Shown piece after piece: positions 1 to 7,017 of a DNA stretch of 64,000 bases (positions are counted from its first letter, which is position 1; every line of letters starts with the position of its first letter). Both the position numbers and the translations under genes were made by a program. The notes beneath the pieces were generated by a model, which was not told the DNA's origin, made no database searches, and saw nothing but the letters and a program-made list of their open reading frames with translations. The stretch spans positions 62,001-126,000 of the forward strand of contig JAIBEK010000053.1 in NCBI GenBank assembly GCA_019459145.1. The letters run 5' to 3'. Source of the stretch: Arenimonas sp. (lineage in GTDB: Bacteria > Pseudomonadota > Alphaproteobacteria > Rhizobiales > Rhizobiaceae).

Positions 1-784
1 GGCGCGACGAGTTCCACGCATCCCAGATGAAGAAGCCGATGCCGACGCCGCCGGTCAGCATTTAGGCGGCGACGATGGCGAGCCAGGACAGGCCGACGCC
101 GATGCGAAGGCCGGTGAAGATGTAAGGCGCTGCGGCCGGCACCATGATGCGGACGAAGAATTCCAGCGGGTTGAGGCGCAGAACGCGGGCGATGTTGCGG
201 TAGTCGTCGGGAATATTGCGCACGCCGACGGCGGTGTTGATGATCACCGGCCAGATCGAGGTGATGAAGATGACGAAGATCGCGGAAGGGTTGCTGTCCT
301 GGAAGGCGGCGAGCGACAGCGGCAGCCAGGCGAGCGGCGGCACGGTGCGCAAGATCTGGAAGATCGGGTCGAGACCGCGCAGCGCCCAGACCGACTGGCC
401 GACGACTGCGCCGAGCAGGACGCCGACGACGGCGGCAAGTCCGAAGCCGATCGCCACGCGTTCCAGCGAAACGAGCACGCGCCAGGCAAGCCCGATATCC
501 TGCGAGCCGTAGTTGAAGAAGGGGTAGGCGATCAGGTCGAAGCTGTCGATCCAGACCTGCGACGGCGGCGGAAGGCTGGAGCCGGCTTGAGAACAGGTCA
601 GCTGCCAGAGCGCCAGCAGGAGCGCAGCGACGACGAGCGGCGGCACGACATTGCGGGCCATCCCTGCGCCGATGCGGCTCAAATCGAGCTTGCGGGCCGG
701 GCGTTTCACCATCTGCACGACGGTGCCGCCCCCGGTCGTCGGGGCTGGGATCGTTACCTCGGTCTTGCGGGCGGTTGCGGTCAT
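1..784 (-). pseudogene. nrtB: Nitrate ABC transporter permease NrtB, interrupted by an in-frame stop; continues past the left edge
   Basis: This is the inner-membrane permease of a nitrate/nitrite ABC importer of the NrtB family. From the ATG at 784 the frame runs 240 residues, with a hydrophobic first helix near residues 49-68 and the permease EAA-loop region around residues 195-220 (ARVLRLNPLEFFVRIMVP). It then hits TAA at 64-62, just after SWLAIVAA. The same frame continues without another stop to position 1 as MLTGGVGIGFFIWDAWNSS, which is the normal end of this family. The family has Glu where the stop is, so a single GAA-to-TAA change fits. The gene lies downstream of nrtA in the same direction. 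It may be a real nonsense mutation or a sequence error. Confidence 0.85.
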
Positions 785-836
785 GGTGTGGTCCTCTTGC
801 GAGCGGTGTCGGTTGTCGTCGGGGTTGGGCTGGGTT

Positions 837-1000
837 GCCCCTCACCCCACCCTCTCCCCGCAAGCGGGGCGAGGGAGTGCAAATGTTGCGGCTCCGCCCT
901 TCTCCCCGCCTGCGAGGAGAAGGAGTTCGGGGCACGGCCTTGGCCCCATCGCCCCTCTCCCCGTTCACGGGGAGAGAGTGGCGGCAGCCGGGTGAGGGGC
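837..1000. repeat. Palindromic intergenic mosaic element (RIME-like) between nrtA and nrtB
   Basis: An 11-bp terminal inverted repeat, GCCCCTCACCC (837-847) and its complement (990-1000), encloses three GC-rich hairpins. These lie at about 852-874 (CTCTCCCCGC/GCGGGGCGAG), 900-924 (TTCTCCCC...GGAGAAGG) and 952-978 (CTCTCCCCGTT/CACGGGGAGAG). The organisation matches the mosaic palindromic repeats described between rhizobial genes. It fills most of the 223-bp gap between nrtA and nrtB, so it would be transcribed as a strong structured spacer and could lower nrtB expression relative to nrtA. No other copy was noticed in the window. Confidence 0.8.
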
Positions 1001-1007
1001 AGGCGCG

Positions 1008-2306
1008 TCACGCGCCGGCCTTGATCGTCAGGCTGTCGAGATAGGCCTTCGGGTTTTCCGGATCGAAGACCTTGCCGTCGAAGAAGGTTTCGACGCCGCG
1101 CGAGGTGGAGGTCGGGATGTCGGCGGCGGCGAGCCCCAGATCGGCGGCTGCCTCGCGCCAGATGTCCTCGCGGTTGACCTTGTCGACCAGCGCCCTGATG
1201 TCGGTGTCGGACGCGAATTTGCCCCAGCGGATGTTCTCGGTGAGAAACCAGGCGTCGTGACTCTTGAACGGATAGGAAGCGTGGTCCTTGAAGAACTTCA
1301 TCTCCAGGCCGGTGTTTTCCAGCAGCCGGCCATTACCGTAGTTGATCGTGCCCTTGAGGCGGCCGGCAACGTCCTTCGGCGGCACGTTGAACCACTGGCG
1401 CTTGCCGAGGATCGCCGACATCTCCTCCTTGTTGTCCATGCTGTCGGCCCAGATCTGGGCTTCGATGACGGCCATCATCAGCGCACGTGCCGCGTTGGGG
1501 TTCTTCTCGATCCAGTCGGAGCGCAGGCCGAGCGCCTTTTCCGGATGGCCCTTCCACAGTTCGCCGCTCGTACAGGCGGTAAACCCGATGCCCTGGTTGA
1601 CGAGCTGCTCGTTCCACGGCTCGCCGACACAGAAGGCATCCATGTTGCCGACCTTCATGTTGGCGACCATCTGCGGCGGCGGCACGACGATGGTGGAGAC
1701 GTCCTTGTCCGGGTCGATGCCGCCGGCGGCGAGCCAGTAACGAAGCCACAGGTCATGGGTGCCGCCGGGGAAGGTCATGGCGACCTTGATCTCGTTGCCG
1801 GCCGCCTTCTTGGCGGCGAAGGCGTCCTTCAGCTTGGAGGCATCGAGCTGCACGCCGGTTTCGGCGTATTCCTTGGCGACGGAAATGCCCTGGCTGTCGA
1901 GGTTGAGCCGGGCGATGATCGACATCGGCACAGGCACGTTGTTCTGCGTCACCTTGCCGGTGGAGATCAGATAGGGCATCGGGGTGAGGATATGCGCGCC
2001 GTCGATGCCATTGGCCTCGCCGCCGAGCACAAGATTGTCGCGGGTCGCGCCCCAGGAGGCCTGCTTCAGGACCTCGACCCCGGTCAGCCCATGCTTGTCG
2101 AACAGGCCCTTTTCCTTGGCGATGATCAGCGGCGCGGCATCCGTCAGCGCGATGTATCCGAGCTTGAGCCCGGCAACCTCGGGGCCCGCACCGGCGGCAA
2201 AGGCGCCCGAAGGCAGAAGCGTGCGCGCGGCGCCGATCACGGCAGCGGCAGCGCTGGTCTTGAGAATGCCGCGACGGCTAATGCCCATTCCTGTAGTCTT
2301 CGTCAT
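1008..2306 (-). CDS. nrtA: Nitrate ABC transporter periplasmic substrate-binding protein NrtA
   Basis: This 432-residue NrtA/CmpA-type binding protein captures nitrate in the periplasm for the NrtB permease. The N-terminus has a twin-arginine export signal (SRRGILK at about residues 10-16, then an Ala-rich stretch ending AFAAG). The mature protein has the family signatures LKLGYIALTDAAPLIIAKEKG and FCVGEPWNEQLV. The ATG at 2306 is preceded by AAAGGGA at good spacing. It is the first gene after the long regulatory leader (2307-2502) and is followed by nrtB across a palindromic repeat. Expression is expected to need low nitrogen (sigma-54) and nitrate (NasS/NasT antitermination). Confidence 0.92.
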   Translation of the reverse strand: MTKTTGMGISRRGILKTSAAAAVIGAARTLLPSGAFAAGAGPEVAGLKLGYIALTDAAPLIIAKEKGLFDKHGLTGVEVLKQASWGATRDNLVLGGEANGIDGAHILTPMPYLISTGKVTQNNVPVPMSIIARLNLDSQGISVAKEYAETGVQLDASKLKDAFAAKKAAGNEIKVAMTFPGGTHDLWLRYWLAAGGIDPDKDVSTIVVPPPQMVANMKVGNMDAFCVGEPWNEQLVNQGIGFTACTSGELWKGHPEKALGLRSDWIEKNPNAARALMMAVIEAQIWADSMDNKEEMSAILGKRQWFNVPPKDVAGRLKGTINYGNGRLLENTGLEMKFFKDHASYPFKSHDAWFLTENIRWGKFASDTDIRALVDKVNREDIWREAAADLGLAAADIPTSTSRGVETFFDGKVFDPENPKAYLDSLTIKAGA

Positions 2307-2345
2307 GTGCTGATCCCTTTGCTGGAGACGGAGAGCCGGAAAACG

Positions 2346-2376
2346 AAAAAACGCCGCTCGGTGGATGCGTCAGCGG
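2346..2376 (-). terminator. Intrinsic terminator in the nrtA leader (target of antitermination)
   Basis: On the minus strand, CCGCT and AGCGG can pair across a 13-nt loop and are followed directly by CG and six T residues, about 40 nt before the nrtA start codon. A terminator inside the leader of the gene it precedes is the expected arrangement for NasT (ANTAR) antitermination. The stem is short (5 bp, extendable by 2 bp with a bulge), so strength is uncertain. Confidence 0.65.
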
Positions 2377-2426
2377 GGAAGGAGGAGCCCCGGACAGCAA
2401 AAACCTTGCGACGTCGATGTCTGATG

Positions 2427-2472
2427 TGAACGCGCGCTATGCGCTCATCTGCTGCCGGTCGCCATTGACCGG
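2427..2472 (-). promoter_or_regulatory. ANTAR-type tandem hairpins in the nrtA leader RNA (probable NasT binding site)
   Basis: The first hairpin (2455-2472) is CCGGTC-AATGGC-GACCGG: a perfect 6-bp stem with a six-base loop having A at position 1 and G at position 4, the hallmark of ANTAR-protein targets. A second hairpin (2427-2447) pairs TGAGCGC with GCGTTCA (one G-U) around a loop starting ATAG, again A1 and G4 but with seven loop bases. The pair begins about 5 nt after the predicted transcription start, and the terminator at 2346-2376 follows. NasT is encoded just upstream at 3985-4572. The assignment is inferred from structure. Confidence 0.75.
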
Positions 2473-2486
2473 TGCATGTTAACCCA

Positions 2487-2502
2487 TGCAAACAGCGTGC
2501 CA
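2487..2502 (-). promoter_or_regulatory. Sigma-54 (RpoN) promoter for nrtA
   Basis: The minus strand reads TGGCACGCTGTTTGCA, an exact TGGCAC-N5-TTGCA -24/-12 element. It predicts a start about 12 nt downstream (near 2476), immediately before the ANTAR hairpins. This implies NtrC-type activation under nitrogen limitation. I did not find a convincing pair of NtrC sites in the 160 bp upstream (2503-2661), which otherwise shows nothing I recognise. Confidence 0.85.
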
Positions 2503-2661
2503 GTTTTACGCGGCGCGCGTAACCCAATGTTTCCGCGATAGAAAACCGAGCGGGACAGCCCGCAGAGGACACTTGCCCAAAAAGAAGCGCTGCCGAAGAA
2601 TTGTGCGGGTGCTTTCAGGGCAGCTGAAAAGACGCTGGCGAATTGTGCACTGCGCTCGCCG

Positions 2662-3945
2662 TCAGGCGTCTTCGTCCGTGCCGCTCGCGGCTGCCAGCGC
2701 CCGTACAGGGAAGGCGGCCACATAGTCGGGAATGCGGCTGGGATCGAAGACATGGCCGTCCATGAAGCGATCGTCGGGGGCACTGCCCTCCAGCCGCACA
2801 TCGGCGTCCGCTGGTCCATCCGGGCTACCGAGGGCGGCACGATAAAGATCGGGCCGGTAGGCGGACACTGCCCCCCTTGCCCCCTTCTCGCTGAATTCCG
2901 CCTGCCCCCAGCGGATCATCTGGCTGTAGATCCACAGCGCCTGGCTCGGCCGTGGATAATTGGCGTGGCCCCGATGAAAGACGAAGTAGTCGGGAATCGT
3001 GCGGCGATGGCCCTTGGAGTCCAGGCTGAACTCGCCGGCCAGGACACGCCGGATGATGCCGACCGGGGCGGCGATGTAGCGAGGTTCGGCCAGCAGCGCG
3101 GCGAGCGTGTCGTGGTTGGTGCCGTCGTCGCACCAGCGCGCCGCCGCATCGAGCGCGACAATCAGGCGCGACACCGTCTCGGGATTGGCGCCTGCCCAAT
3201 CCGGGCGCATGCCGATCACCTTTTCCGGGGCCGAGGGCCAGATGTCCTGTTTGGCGGCGACGATGCGGCCGACACCACGCTCGGAGGCCACCATATTCCA
3301 TGGCGCGCCGACGCAGAAGCCGTCGATCGCGCCGGCAGCCAGCGCATCGGAGGTGAGCGGCGGCGGCACGACGACCAGCTTGACGTCACGGTCGGGATCG
3401 ATGCCGCCGGCGGCCAGCCAATAGCGGAACTCGTAATTGTGGGAGGAGAAGGGATAGGTCATGCCGAGGGTCGGCGACTGTTCGCCCCTTTCCCGCATGT
3501 CGGCCAGCACCGAGGCAAGGGCGCGGGCATTGTCGAGCGCCGACGCCGCATCGTCGAAACCGGTCAGGGCCTGCATGCGCTCGAACAGCCTAAGCGACAG
3601 GGTAATGGCATTGCCGCCGCGGCCGAGCGAGAAGGGCGTGATGGTCGGAGACGGATTGGAGCCGAGGCCCAGCATGGAGGCAACCGGCATGGGCGAGAGC
3701 ATATGGGCGATGTCGAACTGGCGGAAGGCCAGCCGGTCGCGGACATTGGCCCAGGAGACGTCGCGCACCAGGTCGAGGGCCAGACCTTCCCGCGCGGCGA
3801 AGCCGAGTTCCGCCGCGACGATCAGCACCGAGGCATCCATCAGCGGGATGAAGCCGGCACGCAGCACCTTTGCGCCGCGCGCGGTGCCGACCGCCGGCAG
3901 GGGCAGGCTCGTTCCGCTATCGCTCGGTCGTGTCATGTCATTCAC
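2662..3945 (-). CDS. nasS: Nitrate-sensing regulator NasS (cytoplasmic NrtA-like protein)
   Basis: The 427-residue protein has the NrtA/CmpA fold (LRAGFIPLMDASVLIVAAELG near residue 30; FCVGAPWNMVASE near 218) but no export signal. That is the defining difference between the cytoplasmic sensor NasS and the periplasmic binding protein. In studied systems NasS holds the ANTAR protein NasT inactive and releases it when nitrate or nitrite binds. The frame opens with GTG at 3945; an ATG three codons in (3936) is an alternative. It follows nasT by 39 bp and precedes the nrtA leader, so sensor, RNA-binding partner and RNA target are contiguous. Confidence 0.9.
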   Translation of the reverse strand: MNDMTRPSDSGTSLPLPAVGTARGAKVLRAGFIPLMDASVLIVAAELGFAAREGLALDLVRDVSWANVRDRLAFRQFDIAHMLSPMPVASMLGLGSNPSPTITPFSLGRGGNAITLSLRLFERMQALTGFDDAASALDNARALASVLADMRERGEQSPTLGMTYPFSSHNYEFRYWLAAGGIDPDRDVKLVVVPPPLTSDALAAGAIDGFCVGAPWNMVASERGVGRIVAAKQDIWPSAPEKVIGMRPDWAGANPETVSRLIVALDAAARWCDDGTNHDTLAALLAEPRYIAAPVGIIRRVLAGEFSLDSKGHRRTIPDYFVFHRGHANYPRPSQALWIYSQMIRWGQAEFSEKGARGAVSAYRPDLYRAALGSPDGPADADVRLEGSAPDDRFMDGHVFDPSRIPDYVAAFPVRALAAASGTDEDA

Positions 3946-3984
3946 TCCGGCTTCTCCGGATATCGACCGTTGTCAGGGTCTCCA

Positions 3985-4572
3985 TCACATCAATAATCCC
4001 GCCGCCGTCACCACGCTCTGGGCGATGTCCGACAGCTTCTTCTTCTCGTTCATCGCCGTCTGGCGCAAAAGAGCGAAGGCCTCCTCCTCGGAAAGGCCGC
4101 GCATCTTCATCAGAATTCCCTTGGCCCGCTCGATCACCTTGCGCTCTTCCAGCGCGCTCCTGGCATCCGCCAGTTCGCGCTGCAAGCGGCTGAAGGCATT
4201 GAAACGGCTCACCGCCATGTCGAGGATCGGCTTGACCCGCTCCTTCTTCAGGCCGTCGACGATATAGGCCGAGACGCCGGCATCGACCGCCGCCTCGATC
4301 GAGGCCGTGTCGGAGCGGTCGACGAACATGGCGATCGGCCGCCCGACCGTGCGGGTCAACTGGAACAGGTGTTCCATCATGTCCCGGTTCGGATTTTCCA
4401 GATCGATGATGATGACGTCGGGCTTCAGGTTCTCGATGATCCGGGCGATGCCGTTGACCTCATTCACGACCGTGACGCGCAGGTGCCCCGCCTCCCGCAG
4501 GCCTTCCTCGATAATGGAAGCGCGGATGGCGTTCTCATCGATCACGAGGACAGTGAGGTCGGAGTGCATCAT
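3985..4572 (-). CDS. nasT: ANTAR-domain transcription antiterminator NasT
   Basis: The 195-residue protein has a receiver-like domain at residues 5-120 (VLVIDENAIR; acidic residue D57 in IIIDLENP) and a C-terminal ANTAR RNA-binding domain at about 130-190 (ERAKGILMKMRGLSEEEAF). It is expected to bind the two-hairpin element in the nrtA leader and prevent termination once NasS releases it. It starts ATG ATG; the first is at 4572 and the second gives a protein one residue shorter. It is first in the nasT-nasS pair. The 180 bp upstream hold the terminator of the next gene and presumably its own promoter. Confidence 0.92.
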   Translation of the reverse strand: MMHSDLTVLVIDENAIRASIIEEGLREAGHLRVTVVNEVNGIARIIENLKPDVIIIDLENPNRDMMEHLFQLTRTVGRPIAMFVDRSDTASIEAAVDAGVSAYIVDGLKKERVKPILDMAVSRFNAFSRLQRELADARSALEERKVIERAKGILMKMRGLSEEEAFALLRQTAMNEKKKLSDIAQSVVTAAGLLM

Positions 4573-4691
4573 GCCCTATAAATGACGCAGCGCAAAAAGC
4601 TTGGCAAGCGGTCAATGCCTAGAAAATGTGCCGATCTGGATATGCACAGAAATTGACCAGTCTCGCACGGCCGGCGAGTATCGACTGCGAC

Positions 4692-4719
4692 AAAGATAAA
4701 CGCCGCCCATTGGGCGGCG
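4692..4719 (-). terminator. Terminator downstream of UDP-glucose dehydrogenase
   Basis: A perfect inverted repeat, CGCCGCCCA/TGGGCGGCG (4701-4719), is followed on the minus strand by TTTATCTTT. It lies 35 bp after the stop of the dehydrogenase gene at 4754. Confidence 0.75.
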
Positions 4720-4753
4720 CCGACTTGTCACCAGCCGATCGGCAGAGGGTTCA

Positions 4754-6061
4754 TTATTCCGCGCGGCCGACGCTTTCGTAGACGAAGCCGTGCTTGCGCG
4801 CCTCGGATGGCGCGTAAATATTGCGCAGATCGACGAGAACCGGCTGCTTCATCATGCCCTTGAGGCGCGGCAGGTCGAGGGAGCGGAACTGCTTCCACTC
4901 GGTGATGATCACCAGCGCGTCTGCTCCTTCGGCGACGGCATCGACATCGTCGTGGTAGGAGAGTTCCGGCATGACGTGGCGGGCCGCCGGCATGCCTTCC
5001 GGGTCGTGTGCCTTCAGCGTGGCGCCCTTGTCGAGCAGCGCCTGGACGATCGACAGGGCGGGCGATTCGCGGATGTCGTCGGTATCGGGCTTGAAGGTCA
5101 GGCCGAGGATGCCGATGGTCTTGCCGCGCAACTCGCCGCCGACCGCGCGCTCGACCTTGCGGGCCATGGCGCGCTTGCGGGTCTCGTTGATGCCGACGAT
5201 CGTCTCGATCAGGCGGATTGGCGCATTGTGATCCTGCGCGGTCTTGACCAGCGCCAGCGTATCCTTGGGGAAGCAGGAACCGCCATAACCCGGGCCTGCA
5301 TTGAGGAATTTCAGCCCGATGCGGCTGTCGAGGCCCATGCCGCGCGACACGTCCTGGACATTGGCCCCGACCTGCTCGCAGAGATCGGCGATCTCGTTGA
5401 TATAGGCGAGCTTCAGCGCCAGGAAGGCATTGGCGGCATATTTGGTCAGTTCAGCGGTGCGTCGCGAGGTGAACAGGACCGGATGCTTGACCGGATCGAG
5501 CGCGCCGTAGACCTCGGCCATGATGGAGCGGGCACGGTCGTCGTTCATCCCGACCACCACCCGGTCCGGCGCCATGAAGTCGTCGATGGCGGCACCCTCG
5601 CGCAGGAATTCGGGGTTGGAGACGACGGCCACGTCGGCACCGGGATTGGCTTCGCGGATGATCCGCTCCAACTGGTCGCCGGTGCCGACCGGCACCGTCG
5701 ACTTGGTAACGATCACGGTGAAGCCGCGTACCGCGGCAGCGACCTCGCGCGCCGCAGCGAACACATAGGTGAGATCGGCGTGACCATCGCTCTTGCGCGA
5801 CGGAGTGCCGACCGCCAGGAAGACGACATCGGCATTGGCGACCGGCTCGGCGACCTCGGTGGTGAACCGCAGCCGCCCGGCCGAGACGTTCCTGGAAATC
5901 AGATCGTCAAGACCCGGCTCGAAGATCGGCACCTCGCCGCGCTGGAGCTGGGCGATCTTTTCGGCGGCCTTGTCGATGCAGACGACATCATGGCCGAACT
6001 CCGCCAGGCAGACACCTGAAACGAGCCCGACATACCCAGTACCAATGATCGCAATACGCAC
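4754..6061 (-). CDS. UDP-glucose 6-dehydrogenase
   Basis: A 435-residue enzyme that oxidises UDP-glucose to UDP-glucuronate with two NAD+, supplying precursor for exopolysaccharide, capsule and lipopolysaccharide sugars. It has the N-terminal Rossmann motif GTGYVGL (residues 7-13), the conserved SNPEFLREG (148-156), and the catalytic cysteine C263 in GPGYGGSCFPKD. Length is typical of the bacterial family (known as rkpK, exo5 or ugd in rhizobia; I cannot pick the symbol). It is monocistronic, with its own terminator downstream. The leader has a small inverted repeat at 6116-6135. Confidence 0.95.
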   Translation of the reverse strand: MRIAIIGTGYVGLVSGVCLAEFGHDVVCIDKAAEKIAQLQRGEVPIFEPGLDDLISRNVSAGRLRFTTEVAEPVANADVVFLAVGTPSRKSDGHADLTYVFAAAREVAAAVRGFTVIVTKSTVPVGTGDQLERIIREANPGADVAVVSNPEFLREGAAIDDFMAPDRVVVGMNDDRARSIMAEVYGALDPVKHPVLFTSRRTAELTKYAANAFLALKLAYINEIADLCEQVGANVQDVSRGMGLDSRIGLKFLNAGPGYGGSCFPKDTLALVKTAQDHNAPIRLIETIVGINETRKRAMARKVERAVGGELRGKTIGILGLTFKPDTDDIRESPALSIVQALLDKGATLKAHDPEGMPAARHVMPELSYHDDVDAVAEGADALVIITEWKQFRSLDLPRLKGMMKQPVLVDLRNIYAPSEARKHGFVYESVGRAE

Positions 6062-6115
6062 GCCCGGACTCCATTCGGCTCTATAGGCTGCAAGTGTTTC
6101 CGCCCGCTATTCTTG

Positions 6116-6135
6116 CCGATCCACATCAGGATCGG
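6116..6135. promoter_or_regulatory. Inverted repeat in the 5' region of UDP-glucose dehydrogenase
   Basis: CCGATCC-ACATCA-GGATCGG is a perfect 7-bp dyad with a 6-bp centre, about 55-75 bp upstream of the start codon at 6061. It could be an operator or an RNA hairpin. The rest of the 298-bp gap 6062-6359 shows only an AT-rich patch near 6160-6200, a plausible promoter position, and the terminator at 6316-6338. Confidence 0.45.
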
Positions 6136-6315
6136 AGAATTGCGGAAGCAAAAATCAATGACAGCTCATCGCTTGAATTAGAATTTATTGTTTACGGGAG
6201 AGATGCTTACCGCATTGCAAAACGAAAACCAAGAGCCTCGACCCCGCAAAGGGCCGCAACGTGCCCGGACCTCTTGTTGACCGGCATTCGGACAGGCGGA
6301 TGCCGGACAAGCGAA

Positions 6316-6338
6316 GGCCCCCGCGCATGGCGGGGGCC
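6316..6338 (-). terminator. Hairpin downstream of the PRC-barrel gene
   Basis: GGCCCCCGC and GCGGGGGCC form a perfect 9-bp stem with a 5-nt loop, 22 bp after the stop codon of the gene at 6360. Only a weak pyrimidine tail follows on the minus strand, so it may act as a 3'-end stabiliser or weak terminator. Confidence 0.55.
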
Positions 6339-6359
6339 GAGTATGCGTTGCAGGACCGA

Positions 6360-6749
6360 TCAGATCCAGTAAGGCGGAACGCCGTAATAGTCATAGACCG
6401 AACGGCCATTGTCGCGATACCAGTCCTGACTGTCGTCCCGCAGACGGGGTGCGCGTTCGATCTGCTCGCGCGTGAGATCGATGCGATACCCGTCGAGCGA
6501 TTCATCGAAGGTCAGCTTTTCCCATGGCAGGGGATAATAATCGTCACCGATGCCGAGGAAGCCGCCAAAGCTGAGGACCGCATAGGCGACACGGCCGCCG
6601 CGTTTTTCGAGAATGATCCGCTTGACCGAACCGATGCGTTCTCCGTCGATACCGTAAACAGCGGTGCCGTCGACCTTGTCGCTGGCGATCAGGGACGGCG
6701 TGTCCTTGACGTAAGGATCGCGGCTCATGGCTTGAGAATTCTGATGCAT
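6360..6749 (-). CDS. PRC-barrel domain protein
   Basis: A 129-residue soluble protein with a single PRC-barrel domain (about residues 18-90: DKVDGTAVYGIDGERIGSV, then a GRVAYAVLSFGGFLGIG stretch). PRC barrels occur in the photosynthetic reaction-centre H subunit and in RimM; stand-alone versions are common in rhizobia, with no established role. The C-terminus is rich in Tyr and Trp (DYYGVPPYWI). The ATG at 6749 has a strong AGGAGG upstream. It is transcribed divergently from fadD. I assign the domain only, not a function. Confidence 0.8.
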   Translation of the reverse strand: MHQNSQAMSRDPYVKDTPSLIASDKVDGTAVYGIDGERIGSVKRIILEKRGGRVAYAVLSFGGFLGIGDDYYPLPWEKLTFDESLDGYRIDLTREQIERAPRLRDDSQDWYRDNGRSVYDYYGVPPYWI

Positions 6750-6874
6750 GCTGCACCTCCTCTTTCTGGTGTGGCGATGTGAGGGAAACGGTCGGCCGGG
6801 GTGAAAGTTCCGAAATGCGCCGTTGGAGCAACCCGTTGCGCCGGGCCAAAGCGAGCGCGACAGCGCAGGGATTA

Positions 6875-6890
6875 TTGACGCTTACGTCAA
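6875..6890. promoter_or_regulatory. TTGACG-N4-CGTCAA palindrome upstream of fadD (candidate MerR/LiuR-type operator)
   Basis: A perfect dyad TTGACG-CTTA-CGTCAA lies 143 bp before the preferred fadD start, in the divergent gap between the PRC-barrel gene and fadD. Its shape resembles operators of MerR-family LiuR regulators, which control acyl-CoA and branched-chain catabolism in proteobacteria. This is similarity from memory, not a computed match, and no regulator gene is adjacent. Confidence 0.5.
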
Positions 6891-7017
6891 GGTTAGATAG
6901 AGCTAGCCACTTGAACCGGAATGCCAAAGGCTTAAGCTCGCTGGAAGCATCTGGGAGGATGGATGCCCGCCGCACATGGCGGACATAGGAAAAGATGGAC
7001 GTCGGGAGGGGAATACA

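Noticed and set aside
1257..2429. 390-residue plus-strand frame opposite nrtA
   Set aside because: It is a mirror of the nrtA coding strand with no recognisable domain and crosses the regulatory leader.
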